A DNA stretch of 64,000 nucleotides from Roseovarius sp. MMSF_3350 (GTDB taxonomy: Bacteria > Pseudomonadota > Alphaproteobacteria > Rhodobacterales > Rhodobacteraceae). The notes under the pieces are model-generated. The model was not told the origin of the DNA and made no database searches. It saw only the letters and a list, made by a program, of their open reading frames with translations. Shown piece by piece: positions 10,001 through 17,999 of this stretch (position 1 is the first letter of the stretch; each line of letters begins with the position of its first letter). Where the stretch lies: contig NZ_JASHIZ010000015.1 of assembly GCF_030733425.1 (NCBI RefSeq), positions 1 through 64,000 on the forward strand, in the 5' to 3' direction. The translations under genes and the position numbers were made by a program.

Positions 10001-10276
10001 GTAGGGCACCCCGCCGATGAGCCGGATCAGGATGCCCTTGGCCCCGGTCAGCGTCTGTTCGACATAGGTGTCGACCGACAGCGGGTGGCGCAGGGCGGTG
10101 AGGTTTGCCAGGCGCAGGCCGGGCAGGCCGTCGCGCCGCCGATGCCAGCCTTCCGCGAAGGCGCCAAGGTCGCTGTCGGAAAACGACAGCACCACCAGGT
10201 CCGCCGGGCTTTGACCCAGGTCGGTCGGGGTGTCGGTTTCTTCCAGACCGTGGCTTTCGCGGAAGACGACGTGCAT
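7001..10276 (-). CDS. cobN: Cobaltochelatase subunit CobN
   Basis: CobN is the large, substrate-binding subunit of the ATP-dependent aerobic cobaltochelatase, which inserts Co(II) into hydrogenobyrinic acid a,c-diamide together with CobS and CobT. Neither partner is in this window. The 1091-residue frame is uninterrupted and carries CobN/BchH-family stretches such as GAHGTLEWLPGK near residue 533 and WGSATMRTAGEEFA in the C-terminal third. It is shorter than the Pseudomonas denitrificans protein (about 1,270 residues), with no visible break. It starts three bases after the cobW stop and overlaps the cobG start, so it belongs to the riboswitch-led operon. Confidence 0.95.
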   Translation of the reverse strand: MHVVFRESHGLEETDTPTDLGQSPADLVVLSFSDSDLGAFAEGWHRRRDGLPGLRLANLTALRHPLSVDTYVEQTLTGAKGILIRLIGGVPYWEYGLQQVLALAQEKGIALAVLPADGRPDPRLDAYSTLPVSTLRRLAELCDNGGSIAAQAALQQLSLAAGLYAAPVRGAKVLPMVGAWTPEHGACCPLADLPVTQTRILIVFYRSYVVAADLAPIEALMQAFQARGHHVRALFTPSLKAPEAAGWLRRQVQAYGPHAIVNATAFSGKGDDGTSPLDAGGVPVFQAALATSTRDAWDGSERGLSPADLAMHVVLPEVDGRLTGGTISFKEPGKRDPDLEFSRFAHRAEPDLTAALVSRVQGWLDLAATPAASRHPAIILSTYPGKDWQMGHAVGLDAPASARAILSDLRDAGYTLDATPAALEDRLLARDMRLPLADYKTLLARLPTPLREDLYLAWGRPEDDADAQDGEFRFAALRLGNAIVALQPERGTPKTRDDDYHDLSRVPRHAYVAFYLWLQTEADALVHIGAHGTLEWLPGKAVALSPACWPEALTGALPVIYPFIVNDPGEAAQAKRRIGAVTLGHVPPPMQASAAPDRLSTLESLLDEFSTADGLDPRRRDRLQADIRAEAQALGVEDDLGLDRATSTAEAITRIDRFVCDIKESMFGDGLHIWGRPDTDAEPMQNSALAERQSLLDALDGRRIAAGPSGSPYRGRDDVLPTGRNLYTTDPRSVPTRAAHSQGVRLAEELIRRHLQEEGDWPRGLIVDLWGSATMRTAGEEFAMALHLLGVKPVWDKGSERVSGLEVLPIAELDRPRIDVTLRVSGLFRDVFPTLSGLFSQAVRALEQRDEAPDWNPYAGHASGARVYGPAPGSFGLGMGAAPETYTAEARSQAGEAWLSASAWALDGDEATRDDAGIRARVENADSFVHLQDLPETDLLLAADYATHEAGFAAAQSVTGGHAALYHLDNTDPNRPRARTLPEEIARVVHARATNPGWIAGMKRHGFRGAAEIAATLDHMAAFAHLAQVVGPHLFDAYHDATLGDPDTDAFLREANPEAYAAMQDRFRALLDAGLWQTRRNAILAGLEDSA

Positions 10277-10279
10277 CGG

Positions 10280-11332
10280 TTACTCGGCCGCCTCGGCCGG
10301 CGCCAGGACGGCGCGGATCGCGTCGGCATTCACGTCGTCATGCTCGGCGATGACCACGAGACGCCCGCGGCGGGCCTCGTCGGGTTTCCACGGGCGGTCG
10401 TATTGATGGCGCACGCGCGCGCCCACGGCCTGCACCAGAAGGCGCATCGGCTTGCCGGCGACGCTGGCATAGCCCTTGACGCGCAGGATGTTCTGGCTGT
10501 TGGCCAAGTCTTCGATGCGGCTGACCAGATCGGCGGGATCGCCCAGTTCCGGGATGTCGATGACGACGGATTCGAAATCGTCATGCTCGTGATCGTCATG
10601 GTCGTCGTGGTGGCTGGGCCGGGCGTCCATGTCATCCTCGGCGGCGGCTTCCAGCCCGAGGATCACGCGGGGATCGACGACGCCCTCGGCGACCTCGACC
10701 ACGGGCAGCGGGCGGGGGGCTTCGGCGGCAATGACCTCCTTCGCCTTGGCCACGCCTTCGGGGCCGGCAAGGTCGGGCTTGGTCAGCAGGATGATGTCGG
10801 CGCAGGAGATCTGGTCCTCGAACACCTCGGACAGCGGGGTCTCGTGGTCGATGCTGTCATCTGCGAGGCGCTGGGCGTCGACCCGGGCCACATCGGGGGC
10901 AAAACGGCCTGCGGCGACGGCCTCGGCATCGGCGAGGGCGATGACACCGTCGACGGTGATCTTGGAACGGATGTCGGGCCAGTCGAATGCCTTGAGCAGA
11001 GGCTTGGGCAGGGCCAGCCCGCTGGTTTCGATCAGGATGTGATCGGGGCGCGGATCGAGCGCCATCAGCGCCTCGATGGTCGGGATGAAATCGTCGGCCA
11101 CGGTGCAGCAGATGCATCCATTGGCCAGTTCCATGATGTTTTCCGCCGGGCAATCGGGGATGGCGCAGCTTTTCAGGATGTCGCCGTCGACGCCGACATC
11201 GCCGAATTCGTTGACGACGACGGCCAGGCGACGGCCGCCGGGGTTCTGCATCAGGTGGCGCACCAGCGTCGTCTTGCCGGAGCCCAGAAAGCCCGTGATG
11301 ACGGTGACGGGAAGTTTCGCGAGATCGGTCAT
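10280..11332 (-). CDS. cobW: CobW, G3E-family GTPase / metallochaperone
   Basis: CobW is a cytoplasmic P-loop GTPase thought to deliver cobalt for CobN-dependent insertion. The 350-residue protein has the Walker A motif GFLGSGKTT at 14-22, the metal-binding GCICC motif at 72-76, a TKPD guanine-specificity motif, and a His/Asp-rich stretch around residues 225-240 (SHHDDHDDHEHDD). The C-terminal CobW_C domain follows. It overlaps the upstream DUF1636 gene as ATGA and lies three bases before cobN. This matches its role beside the chelatase. Confidence 0.94.
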   Translation of the reverse strand: MTDLAKLPVTVITGFLGSGKTTLVRHLMQNPGGRRLAVVVNEFGDVGVDGDILKSCAIPDCPAENIMELANGCICCTVADDFIPTIEALMALDPRPDHILIETSGLALPKPLLKAFDWPDIRSKITVDGVIALADAEAVAAGRFAPDVARVDAQRLADDSIDHETPLSEVFEDQISCADIILLTKPDLAGPEGVAKAKEVIAAEAPRPLPVVEVAEGVVDPRVILGLEAAAEDDMDARPSHHDDHDDHEHDDFESVVIDIPELGDPADLVSRIEDLANSQNILRVKGYASVAGKPMRLLVQAVGARVRHQYDRPWKPDEARRGRLVVIAEHDDVNADAIRAVLAPAEAAE

Positions 11333-11706
11333 TGGTCAGCCTTTGCGGTCAGGGGTGGGATGCGCGCAACGCAGTTGCGCTTGAAGTGTTCGGGGCGCTG
11401 GCGCCATGGGATCAGCCCGTCGTCGGTCTGTTGATAGAGGACCGCCCCTTCCAGCAGCATGTCGGGATGCGACGTTTCATCGAGATTTCCGTACAGATAC
11501 GTCCAGCGATCGCCGCCGCGCATGGCGGCGGTGCAGCCCGCGTCGCAGTTTTGCAGGCATTCCACGGGCGTCACCGTGACGCCGTCGGGCAGCGCACGCG
11601 CCGTGACCTCCTCATAGAGGCGCTGGCCGGGGCGGCGCTCGTCCTCGGGGAGCTCCTGCCCCTTGCGGCACTTGATGCAGATCAGAAGCTCGATGGGCGT
11701 GCTCAT
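11329..11706 (-). CDS. DUF1636 small cysteine-rich metal-binding protein
   Basis: This 125-residue protein belongs to the DUF1636 family, often found beside cobW in alphaproteobacteria. Cysteines at 10, 13, 50, 54 and 58 (CIKC, then CLQNCDAGC) suggest a thioredoxin-fold ferredoxin-like site for an Fe-S cluster or another metal; that is inferred. It is the first gene after the minus-strand cobalamin riboswitch. A GGAGG five bases ahead supports the ATG at 11706; the longer open frame to 11862 would run back into the riboswitch. A paralogue with similar cysteine spacing lies at 22,358-22,702. Confidence 0.85.
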   Translation of the reverse strand: MSTPIELLICIKCRKGQELPEDERRPGQRLYEEVTARALPDGVTVTPVECLQNCDAGCTAAMRGGDRWTYLYGNLDETSHPDMLLEGAVLYQQTDDGLIPWRQRPEHFKRNCVARIPPLTAKADQ

Positions 11707-11797
11707 GTATCCTCCAATATCAGGGGTGCGCGCGGGAGTGGCGGGTGGCCACGCATCCGAGCCCGGCACACCCCGTCCGGTCCGTATTTTCCTTCTG

Positions 11798-11972
11798 GTT
11801 GGCAGGTCTCCCGGCTTGCGGTTTCGGGCCCTTGAGCCCACGGTTTCCGGCCTTCCCGGCATTGCGCCAGTGGCGGTGGAAACCTTCCCGGTTCACGGTC
11901 GCGGGGGCGGCTGTGCCTGGCGCGTTGCGCTGCACATTCCCTTTTCACCTGTTTACACAGGCACCAACACGG
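11798..11972 (-). ncRNA. Cobalamin riboswitch upstream of the DUF1636-cobW-cobN operon
   Basis: Read on the minus strand, the leader holds the conserved cobalamin-aptamer pieces in order: AAAAGGGAA, the B12-box-like CAGCCGCCCCCGC, CACTGG, GGGAAGGCC, and GCCGGGAGACCTGCC at the 3' end. Binding of adenosylcobalamin is expected to repress the downstream chelatase and corrin-ring genes. About 90 bases separate it from the first ATG. They can fold into a GC-rich hairpin, but no U-tract follows, so control of translation rather than termination is the better guess. Confidence 0.92.
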
Positions 11973-12016
11973 TGCGACATGCTGCGAAAACCCACCTTGT
12001 GTCAAGGAGACGTCCC

Positions 12017-12640
12017 ATGTCCGACCCGTCTGACGCGGAAAAGACCGCACGCCACAACGCGAAGATGAAGAAGATAAAGGCCGCGCGCGACCGCATGATG
12101 GCGGACAAGACCGAGGAGAAAGGCCTGATCATGGTCCATACCGGGCCGGGCAAGGGCAAGTCGTCTTCTGGATTCGGGATGATTCTGCGTTGCATCGCGC
12201 ACGGGATGCCCTGCGCGGTGGTGCAGTTCATCAAGGGCAACTGGGTGACCGGAGAGGCCGAGATGTTGCGCAATCGGTTCTCGGACGAATGCCGATTCTT
12301 CATTTCGGGCGAAGGATTCACCTGGGAGACGCAGGACCGGGAACGCGATATCGCCGCGGCGCAGAATGGCTGGCGCATCGCGAAAGAGCAGATTCGCGAC
12401 CCCGAGATGAAGTTTGTGCTGCTGGACGAGATCAACATCGCGCTGCGCTATGACTATATCGATATCGACGAGGTCGTGGATTTCCTGCTGCACGAGAAAC
12501 CGGCGATGACGCATGTTTGCCTGACGGGGCGCAATGCCAAGCCCGAACTGATCGAGGCCGCCGACCTCGTGACCGAGATGAACCTGGTCAAGCATCCCTT
12601 CCGGGACGGGATCAAGGCCCAGAAAGGCGTGGAGTTCTGA
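12017..12640 (+). CDS. cobO: Cob(I)yrinic acid a,c-diamide adenosyltransferase
   Basis: CobO adenosylates the cobalt of cob(I)yrinic acid a,c-diamide (and related corrinoids) using ATP. The 207-residue protein has the family P-loop TGPGKGKSS at 42-50, LDEINIALRY in the Walker B region, and CLTGRNAK near the C-terminus. The length is normal. AAGGAG at 12004-12009 precedes the ATG at the right distance. A longer open frame upstream would read through the riboswitch DNA. It is transcribed divergently from the riboswitch-led operon. Confidence 0.95.
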   Translation: MSDPSDAEKTARHNAKMKKIKAARDRMMADKTEEKGLIMVHTGPGKGKSSSGFGMILRCIAHGMPCAVVQFIKGNWVTGEAEMLRNRFSDECRFFISGEGFTWETQDRERDIAAAQNGWRIAKEQIRDPEMKFVLLDEINIALRYDYIDIDEVVDFLLHEKPAMTHVCLTGRNAKPELIEAADLVTEMNLVKHPFRDGIKAQKGVEF

Positions 12641-12704
12641 TGCGTTCCGTCGTGGCCGGCGAGGTGAGGTGCCCGGCGGCGATACCATGTGACGGGGGCC
12701 GGCC

Positions 12705-14150
12705 ATGCCTGCGATAATGATCCAGGGTACGGGGTCGAATGTCGGCAAGTCGATGCTGGTGGCGGGCTTGTGCCGGGCGGCGCGGCAGCGGGGCCTGAGC
12801 GTGGCGCCGTTCAAGCCGCAGAACATGTCGAACAACGCCGCCGTGACGGATGATGGCGGCGAGATCGGGCGCGCGCAGGCGCTTCAGGCTATGGCCTGCG
12901 GGGTGGCGCTGCACACCGACATGAACCCGGTTCTGCTGAAGCCGGAAACGGATGTGGGCGCACAGGTGATCGTGCAGGGCAAGCGTCTGACCACGGCGAA
13001 GGCGGTGGAGTATTCCAGGCTGAAGCCGACGCTGACGGCGGCGGTGCAGGACAGCTTTGCCCGGCTCAGCGCACAGCATGACCTCGTGATCGTCGAGGGC
13101 GCAGGCTCGCCCGCCGAGATCAACCTGCGCAAGGGCGACATCGCGAATATGGGGTTTGCCGAGGCGGCGGACGTGCCCGTGGTCCTGTGTGGCGATATCG
13201 ACCGCGGCGGCGTCATCGCGCAGATCATAGGCACGCAGGCGGTTTTGCCGGAGGCGGATGCGGCGCGCATCGGGGGGTTTCTGATCAACAAGTTCCGCGG
13301 TGATCCGGCGCTGTTCGAGGATGGTTACAGGGAAATCGAGGCGCGCACGGGGTGGCGCGGCTATGGCGTGGCGCCGTGGTTTCCCGAGGCGTGGCGGCTG
13401 CCGGCGGAGGACGCGCTGGATATTGCCGACAGCCCGATCCAGGGCGCGTTTCATATCGTCTGCCTGCAACTGTCGCGGATCGCGAATTTCGACGATCTGG
13501 ACCCGTTGACGCAGGAGCCGGGCGTGCGTGTCACGATGCTGCAACCGGGACAAGTGCTGCCGTGCGACGCCGATCTGGTGATCATTCCGGGCTCGAAATC
13601 GACGCGTGGCGATCTGGAATTTCTGCGCCGGCAGGGATGGGACATCGACCTTCTGGCGCATCACAGGAGGGGTGGCCGCGTGCTGGGTATCTGCGGCGGC
13701 TACCAGATGCTGGGCCGCATGGTCTCTGACCCTGACGGAATCGAGGGGCCGCCGGGGGACACGCCGGGGCTTGGACTGCTGGACATCGAGACGGTCATGG
13801 GGGGCGACAAGAGCCTGGCCCAGGTCGACGCGCACCACGTGGGGCTGGACCTGCCGTTTGCCGGCTACGAGATTCACATCGGCCGCAGCGACGGCCCGGA
13901 CCGCGCGAGACCTTTCGCCAGGGTGGCTGGTATGGACGAGGGGGCGGTGTCTGCCGATGGTCGCGTGGCGGGCAGTTATCTGCATGGCATGTTCGGCGAC
14001 GACAGGTTCCGCGCGGCCTGGCTTGGCTCGAACGGGGCAGATGCGTCTGACCTGGGGTACCTGGCCATGGTGGAGCGCACGCTGGATGAACTGGCGGCGC
14101 ATCTTGAGGCGCATCTGGATGTCGCGGGCCTTCTGGCGCTGGCCAAGTGA
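12705..14150 (+). CDS. cobQ: Cobyric acid synthase
   Basis: CobQ amidates side chains b, d, e and g of adenosylcobyrinic acid a,c-diamide with glutamine and ATP. The 481-residue protein has an N-terminal synthetase domain with P-loop GTGSNVGKS (8-16) and the PQNMSNN motif (38-44). The C-terminal class I glutamine amidotransferase domain has its nucleophile at Cys330 in [10 protein letters not shown]. It follows cobO after 64 bases, which hold a doubtful 25-codon frame. It meets the next gene tail to tail with two bases between. Confidence 0.96.
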   Translation: MPAIMIQGTGSNVGKSMLVAGLCRAARQRGLSVAPFKPQNMSNNAAVTDDGGEIGRAQALQAMACGVALHTDMNPVLLKPETDVGAQVIVQGKRLTTAKAVEYSRLKPTLTAAVQDSFARLSAQHDLVIVEGAGSPAEINLRKGDIANMGFAEAADVPVVLCGDIDRGGVIAQIIGTQAVLPEADAARIGGFLINKFRGDPALFEDGYREIEARTGWRGYGVAPWFPEAWRLPAEDALDIADSPIQGAFHIVCLQLSRIANFDDLDPLTQEPGVRVTMLQPGQVLPCDADLVIIPGSKSTRGDLEFLRRQGWDIDLLAHHRRGGRVLGICGGYQMLGRMVSDPDGIEGPPGDTPGLGLLDIETVMGGDKSLAQVDAHHVGLDLPFAGYEIHIGRSDGPDRARPFARVAGMDEGAVSADGRVAGSYLHGMFGDDRFRAAWLGSNGADASDLGYLAMVERTLDELAAHLEAHLDVAGLLALAK

Positions 14151-14152
14151 GG

Positions 14153-15127
14153 TCAGGCGGCGCCGATCGCCGCCTCCAGCTGCGTCCATCGGGTTCGCGG
14201 CGGCAGGCCGAGGCGTAGCCAACGGTTCGAATAGGGGAAGATGCGGGACCACACCTTGTGCATTGCAAGGGCCTCTTGTGCCGTGTGGGCCTCGGGTACC
14301 TCGTAGGTGCGAAAGAGCGGGGTGCCTCCGACCAGGGTCCAGCCGGCGCGAGCCGCCAGGTCGTCCAGTCGCGCAACGTCTTTCGTGAGGCGCTGGACTG
14401 TTCGGGCCTGCCACTCCTTGTCGGCCAGCGCCGTGCAGGCAATCTCGATCGCGGGACCGGAGACGGGCCAGGGGCCTGCCAGCTCGGCGAGACGGTCGGC
14501 GACCGCCCCCGAGGCGAGGGCGAAACCGAGGCGCAGGCCGGCCAACCCGTAGAACTTTCCGAAGGATCGCAGGATGAGGCAATTGGCGGGACAATCCCTT
14601 GAGGCGACGGACAGGTGCGGCTCGGGGTCGACGAAGCTTTCGTCGACGACCAGCAGGCCTACATCGCCCGCGAGGTCGAGCAATGCATCTGGCGACGTGC
14701 GGCGACCGTCGGGGTTGTTCGGGTTGACCACCACCGCGAGGTCTGCGCCGCGCAGGGCGTCTGTTGAGGCCACCTCTGCGACCTGCCAACCGCAGGCCCT
14801 GAGCGCGGCGGCGTGTTCGTTGTAGGTGGGGGCCATCACGGCGGCGCAGCCCGGTTTGGCCAGCCACGGCACGAGCTGGATTGCGCCTTGGGCGCCGTTC
14901 ATCGGGATGACGCGCAGGGGAGTGGCATAGGCGCTGGCCGCCGCATCGCGCAGCCGCGCGAGGTCTGATTTGCGCGGCAGAACTGCCCAGGCGTCGGCGG
15001 TGATCGGTGGCACCGGGTAGGGTTCGGGATTGATGCCGGTCGACAAATCGAGCCATTCGGCGGGGGTGCCGCCCAGCCTGGCGATGGCGGCGTCGAGGTT
15101 GCCGCCGTGATCCCGGATCTGTGTCAT
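14153..15127 (-). CDS. cobD: Threonine-phosphate decarboxylase (CobC in Pseudomonas denitrificans naming)
   Basis: This PLP enzyme decarboxylates L-threonine-O-phosphate to (R)-1-aminopropan-2-ol phosphate, the linker of the nucleotide loop. The 324-residue aminotransferase-fold protein has LSTGINP at 29-35, NPNNPDGR at 135-142 and the PLP lysine in SFGKFYGLAGLR (Lys191). The start at 15127 fits the family length; the open frame to 15163 adds twelve unlikely residues. It follows cbiB after seven bases. With the PduX-like kinase, cbiB and cobC it supplies and attaches aminopropanol phosphate. Confidence 0.93.
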   Translation of the reverse strand: MTQIRDHGGNLDAAIARLGGTPAEWLDLSTGINPEPYPVPPITADAWAVLPRKSDLARLRDAAASAYATPLRVIPMNGAQGAIQLVPWLAKPGCAAVMAPTYNEHAAALRACGWQVAEVASTDALRGADLAVVVNPNNPDGRRTSPDALLDLAGDVGLLVVDESFVDPEPHLSVASRDCPANCLILRSFGKFYGLAGLRLGFALASGAVADRLAELAGPWPVSGPAIEIACTALADKEWQARTVQRLTKDVARLDDLAARAGWTLVGGTPLFRTYEVPEAHTAQEALAMHKVWSRIFPYSNRWLRLGLPPRTRWTQLEAAIGAA

Positions 15128-15134
15128 GAGGCCC

Positions 15135-16070
15135 TTAGAGCAGCGCAAGACCGGCCAGCGCAAGGGCGCAAAGCGCCATCGCGCGCTGGTAGAGCGACAA
15201 GGCGCGCGTCAGGTCTTCGGCGGCCGGGTCGGGGGCGGCGGCGTTCAGCCAGGGCTCATTGGTGGAACGACCGTCATAGCTGCGGGGGCCGGACAGGCGG
15301 ACGTTCAGGGCACCGGCCATCGCGGCCTCGGGCCAGCCCGCATTCGGGGACCGGTGCCCGGGCGCGTCCTGGCGCATGATGTGAAGCGCGTGAAAGAACG
15401 CCCCCGAAGCCAGTGCGAAGAGTAGCCCGGTCAGGCGGGCGGGAAGCCAGTTCACCAGATCATCCAGCCGGGCGGCGGCTTTGCCGAAGGCCTCGAACCG
15501 GTCGTTGCGGTGGCCGATCATGGAATCCATCGTGTTGATGGCCTTGTAGGCGGCGATGCCGGGCAGACCCAGGATCAGGCCCCAGAAGACGGGGGCGATG
15601 ATGCCGTCGGAGGTGTTCTCGGCCAGGCTTTCGGTGGCTGCCCGCGCGATGGCTGGCGGATCGAGCTGGGATGGGTCGCGCCCGACGATCATGCTGACGG
15701 CGTGGCGGGCGGCGGGCGTATCGCCGGAGGCCAGCGGGCGTGCGACGGCGGCCACGTGCGTGTGCATGGAGCGCATTGCAACCAGAGGCCAGGCCAGTAC
15801 CGCGCCGATCAGCGCGCCGGTCCAGCCATCGGGCAGAAACGTCTGGACGAGCAGGGCGGGCAGGGCGGCGAGAAGGGTTATCCCGAGGACCGTCACGCCG
15901 CCGGCGATCAGACGCCGATGGCGGGCGCCGGTGTTCAGGCGATGCTCGGCCGCCGTGATCGCCAAGCCAAGCCACGTGACCGGGTGGCCGATCCGGGCGT
16001 AGAGCCTATCGGGCCAGCCGAAGGCGAGGTCGAGGGCCAGGGCGCCCAGCATCATCAGGGCGAAACTCAT
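15135..16070 (-). CDS. cbiB: Adenosylcobinamide-phosphate synthase (CobD in Pseudomonas denitrificans naming)
   Basis: CbiB attaches aminopropanol phosphate to adenosylcobyric acid at the inner membrane. The 311-residue protein has several hydrophobic segments, DLAFGWPDRLY and HPVTWLG near the N-terminus, the ENTSDGIIAPVFW motif in the middle and MDSMIGHRN after it, all typical of CbiB/CobD. Its ATG at 16070 overlaps the stop of the PduX-like kinase (ATGA). The decarboxylase that makes its substrate is encoded directly downstream. Confidence 0.95.
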   Translation of the reverse strand: MSFALMMLGALALDLAFGWPDRLYARIGHPVTWLGLAITAAEHRLNTGARHRRLIAGGVTVLGITLLAALPALLVQTFLPDGWTGALIGAVLAWPLVAMRSMHTHVAAVARPLASGDTPAARHAVSMIVGRDPSQLDPPAIARAATESLAENTSDGIIAPVFWGLILGLPGIAAYKAINTMDSMIGHRNDRFEAFGKAAARLDDLVNWLPARLTGLLFALASGAFFHALHIMRQDAPGHRSPNAGWPEAAMAGALNVRLSGPRSYDGRSTNEPWLNAAAPDPAAEDLTRALSLYQRAMALCALALAGLALL

Positions 16071-16840
16071 GGGCTGCCTGTCTCGAAGCTGAGAATGGCC
16101 TCAAGGCCCGCTTCCTGCAGGGCGGATGCGCCGTGCGGCGGGATGGTTCCCGGTGCGAAGATCAGACCGCGGGCGGACCCGGTATGCGCGCGGACCGTAC
16201 CCAGGGCGCCGAGATCACGTGCGAGATCGGCCATCGGATCGGGCGGGCCACGGCGGGCGGTGCAACGGCGCGCGGAGTCCGAAGCCAGGGCGGCGACGCG
16301 GGGCAGGTCGCGTGCCTCGGTCGCCGCGGCCCATTCCTCGGCGAGGTCGGACACGTCGTCGAACGCCTGGTCCTGTGCGTCGGTACACACGGGCGCGCCC
16401 CACAAGCCTCCAAGGATCGCGGCACGGGGCGGGGCGGGCATGGTTCTGAGCACCTTGCCCGACCGGGAGGCCCAGAGGTGCTGATCGGGAGTGTCGAACA
16501 TAAGGGGATCGGTGGCGCCCTCGACAGCGATGCAGGCGCTGGCCAGCCGTTCCGGCGTGCCGTCATAGCCCGCTGCCCTGGCGGCGGCGACCAGTGTTGC
16601 CGTCGAACCGCCTGCCCCGATGCCGAGGGCGAAATTGCGGGTGGCGCCGGGGAGGGTGCTTAGCCCGAGGGCGGCGGCAAAGCGAGCCAGTTGGTCTGCG
16701 GTGAACGGCAGGGCCTCCCCGGACGGGGCCGTGACACGCAACGGGGAACAGGCCAGGGTGATAAGGGCCACCGGCCCCGACGGGCCGTACCGCCCTTGAA
16801 TCCATTCCCCGAAATGGCCGCAGACCGTGACATGCTTCAT
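16067..16840 (-). CDS. PduX-like GHMP kinase, probable L-threonine kinase
   Basis: The 257-residue protein resembles PduX, which phosphorylates L-threonine for the aminopropanol linker. Visible support is the N-terminal CGHFGEWIQG (7-16), matching the PduX start, and a glycine-rich GHMP ATP-binding loop GIGAGGSTA at 73-81. Its place between cobC and cbiB, upstream of the decarboxylase, fits this job. Rhodobacterales have a described L-threonine kinase called BluE; whether this gene is that orthologue cannot be settled here, so no symbol is given. The start overlaps the cobC stop and the stop overlaps the cbiB start. Confidence 0.75.
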   Translation of the reverse strand: MKHVTVCGHFGEWIQGRYGPSGPVALITLACSPLRVTAPSGEALPFTADQLARFAAALGLSTLPGATRNFALGIGAGGSTATLVAAARAAGYDGTPERLASACIAVEGATDPLMFDTPDQHLWASRSGKVLRTMPAPPRAAILGGLWGAPVCTDAQDQAFDDVSDLAEEWAAATEARDLPRVAALASDSARRCTARRGPPDPMADLARDLGALGTVRAHTGSARGLIFAPGTIPPHGASALQEAGLEAILSFETGSP

Positions 16841-17469
16841 GTGCGGTTGACCTCGATCACCGAGAGCGGGCCGTCCGGGCCACAGCGCAGGCGCGTCACC
16901 GACAGGTGCGCCACCTCGAATGCCAGCCCGCCGGGGGCGTGCCCGGTCACGAAGCCGAGCGCGGCGCGGATCACGCCGGCATGAACGACCAGCGCCACCG
17001 GACCGTGCGCCGCGGCGTGGCGCCCATGCTCGATCAGGGCGGGGGTCACGCGCGCGCAGAGGTCGTTGAAACTCTCGCCGTTAGGCGATCGGTGCGCCGC
17101 TAGTGCCGCGCTGTCCAGGACGCCGATGTCGGGTAGCTGATCAAGGCCGAGGCCGTCATGCGTGCCGAAATCCTGCTCCCACAGGCGTGCGTCCTGCTCG
17201 AAGGGTCCGAAAAGCGCTTCGGCCGTTTGGCGGCAGCGTTGCGCAGGGCTGCTGATGACCTGCTTGATGGAGGCCAGCCGTGGTCTGAGCGCCGCAACCG
17301 CGGTGTCGTCGAGGGTGGCCGCGACATCGGTTCGGCCATAGAGGCGGCCGGGATCGGCCACGGGGGCGTGACGGATCAGGACAAGCTCTGGCCGGGGGGG
17401 CGCAACGGGTTCCAGGATGTCGCCTTTCAGCTTTCTTTTTTTCTCGAAAAGTGCTTTCCCACGCTGCAA
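16837..17469 (-). CDS. cobC: Alpha-ribazole phosphatase-like histidine phosphatase
   Basis: The histidine phosphatase CobC removes the phosphate from alpha-ribazole phosphate or adenosylcobalamin phosphate in nucleotide-loop assembly. The protein has the catalytic RHA motif (LIRHAPVADPGRLYGRTD, RH at 33-34 with this start) and a second histidine in VVHAG near 167. The start is unresolved: the only conventional codon in the frame before the RHA motif is TTG at 17469, which has no Shine-Dalgarno and directly abuts the divergent cobU ATG. An AAAGG near 17424 suggests translation could begin inside the Lys-rich leader at a rare codon. Confidence 0.85.
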   Translation of the reverse strand: MQRGKALFEKKRKLKGDILEPVAPPRPELVLIRHAPVADPGRLYGRTDVAATLDDTAVAALRPRLASIKQVISSPAQRCRQTAEALFGPFEQDARLWEQDFGTHDGLGLDQLPDIGVLDSAALAAHRSPNGESFNDLCARVTPALIEHGRHAAAHGPVALVVHAGVIRAALGFVTGHAPGGLAFEVAHLSVTRLRCGPDGPLSVIEVNRT

Positions 17470-17999
17470 TGAAAAAGTCGATACTCATCACCGGGGGCGC
17501 GCGTTCGGGCAAGTCCGCACTGGCCGAGCGGATGGCTTTGCAGCCCGCCGGCCGGGCGATTTATGTCGCCACCGCGCGTCTGCACGCCGGCGACGACGAG
17601 ATGGCCGACCGGGTGGCGAAACACAAGGCGCGGCGCGGCGCGGCGTGGGAGGATGTGCATGCGCCGACCGAACTGGCCGGGGCGCTGCGGGATACCGATG
17701 GCACGCTGCCGCGCTTGGTCGATTGCCTGACGCTGTGGCTGACGAACCTTATCCTGGATGACAGCGACTGGCGGGCCGAGACCGACAGGTTGGTCGAGAC
17801 GCTGGCGGGACAGGCCGCGCCGGTGATCCTTGTCACCAACGAGGTGGGGCAGGGGATCGTGCCGGAAAACAAACTGGCCCGGCTGTTCCGCGATGCGGCG
17901 GGGCATGTGAACCAATCCGTGGCGCTGGCCTGTGACGAGGTGTGGCTGACCGTGGCGGGCTATCCGATGAAGGTGAAGCCGAATGACCATTCTTTCTGA
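17469..17999 (+). CDS. cobU: Adenosylcobinamide kinase / adenosylcobinamide-phosphate guanylyltransferase
   Basis: The bifunctional CobU (CobP) phosphorylates adenosylcobinamide and activates it with GTP to AdoCbi-GDP. The 176-residue protein has the P-loop GGARSGKS at 9-16, the family segment YVATARL near 36, and NEVGQGIVPEN near 130, at the usual length. The ATG at 17469 gives the normal N-terminus; an in-frame GTG at 17451 is possible. It is divergent from cobC with no spacer and overlaps cobT by 17 bases. Confidence 0.94.
   Translation: MKKSILITGGARSGKSALAERMALQPAGRAIYVATARLHAGDDEMADRVAKHKARRGAAWEDVHAPTELAGALRDTDGTLPRLVDCLTLWLTNLILDDSDWRAETDRLVETLAGQAAPVILVTNEVGQGIVPENKLARLFRDAAGHVNQSVALACDEVWLTVAGYPMKVKPNDHSF

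Noticed and set aside
9809-11434. Open frame of 541 codons antisense to cobW and cobN
   Set aside because: Shadow of cobW and cobN; composition follows third-position GC bias of those genes.
12640-12717. 25-codon frame between cobO and cobQ
   Set aside because: Overlaps both neighbours, no Shine-Dalgarno, no recognisable sequence; probably leader of cobQ.
12612-15056. Open frame of 814 codons antisense to cobQ
   Set aside because: Arg/His-rich nonsense-like product covering two well-identified genes; no start signal or family similarity.
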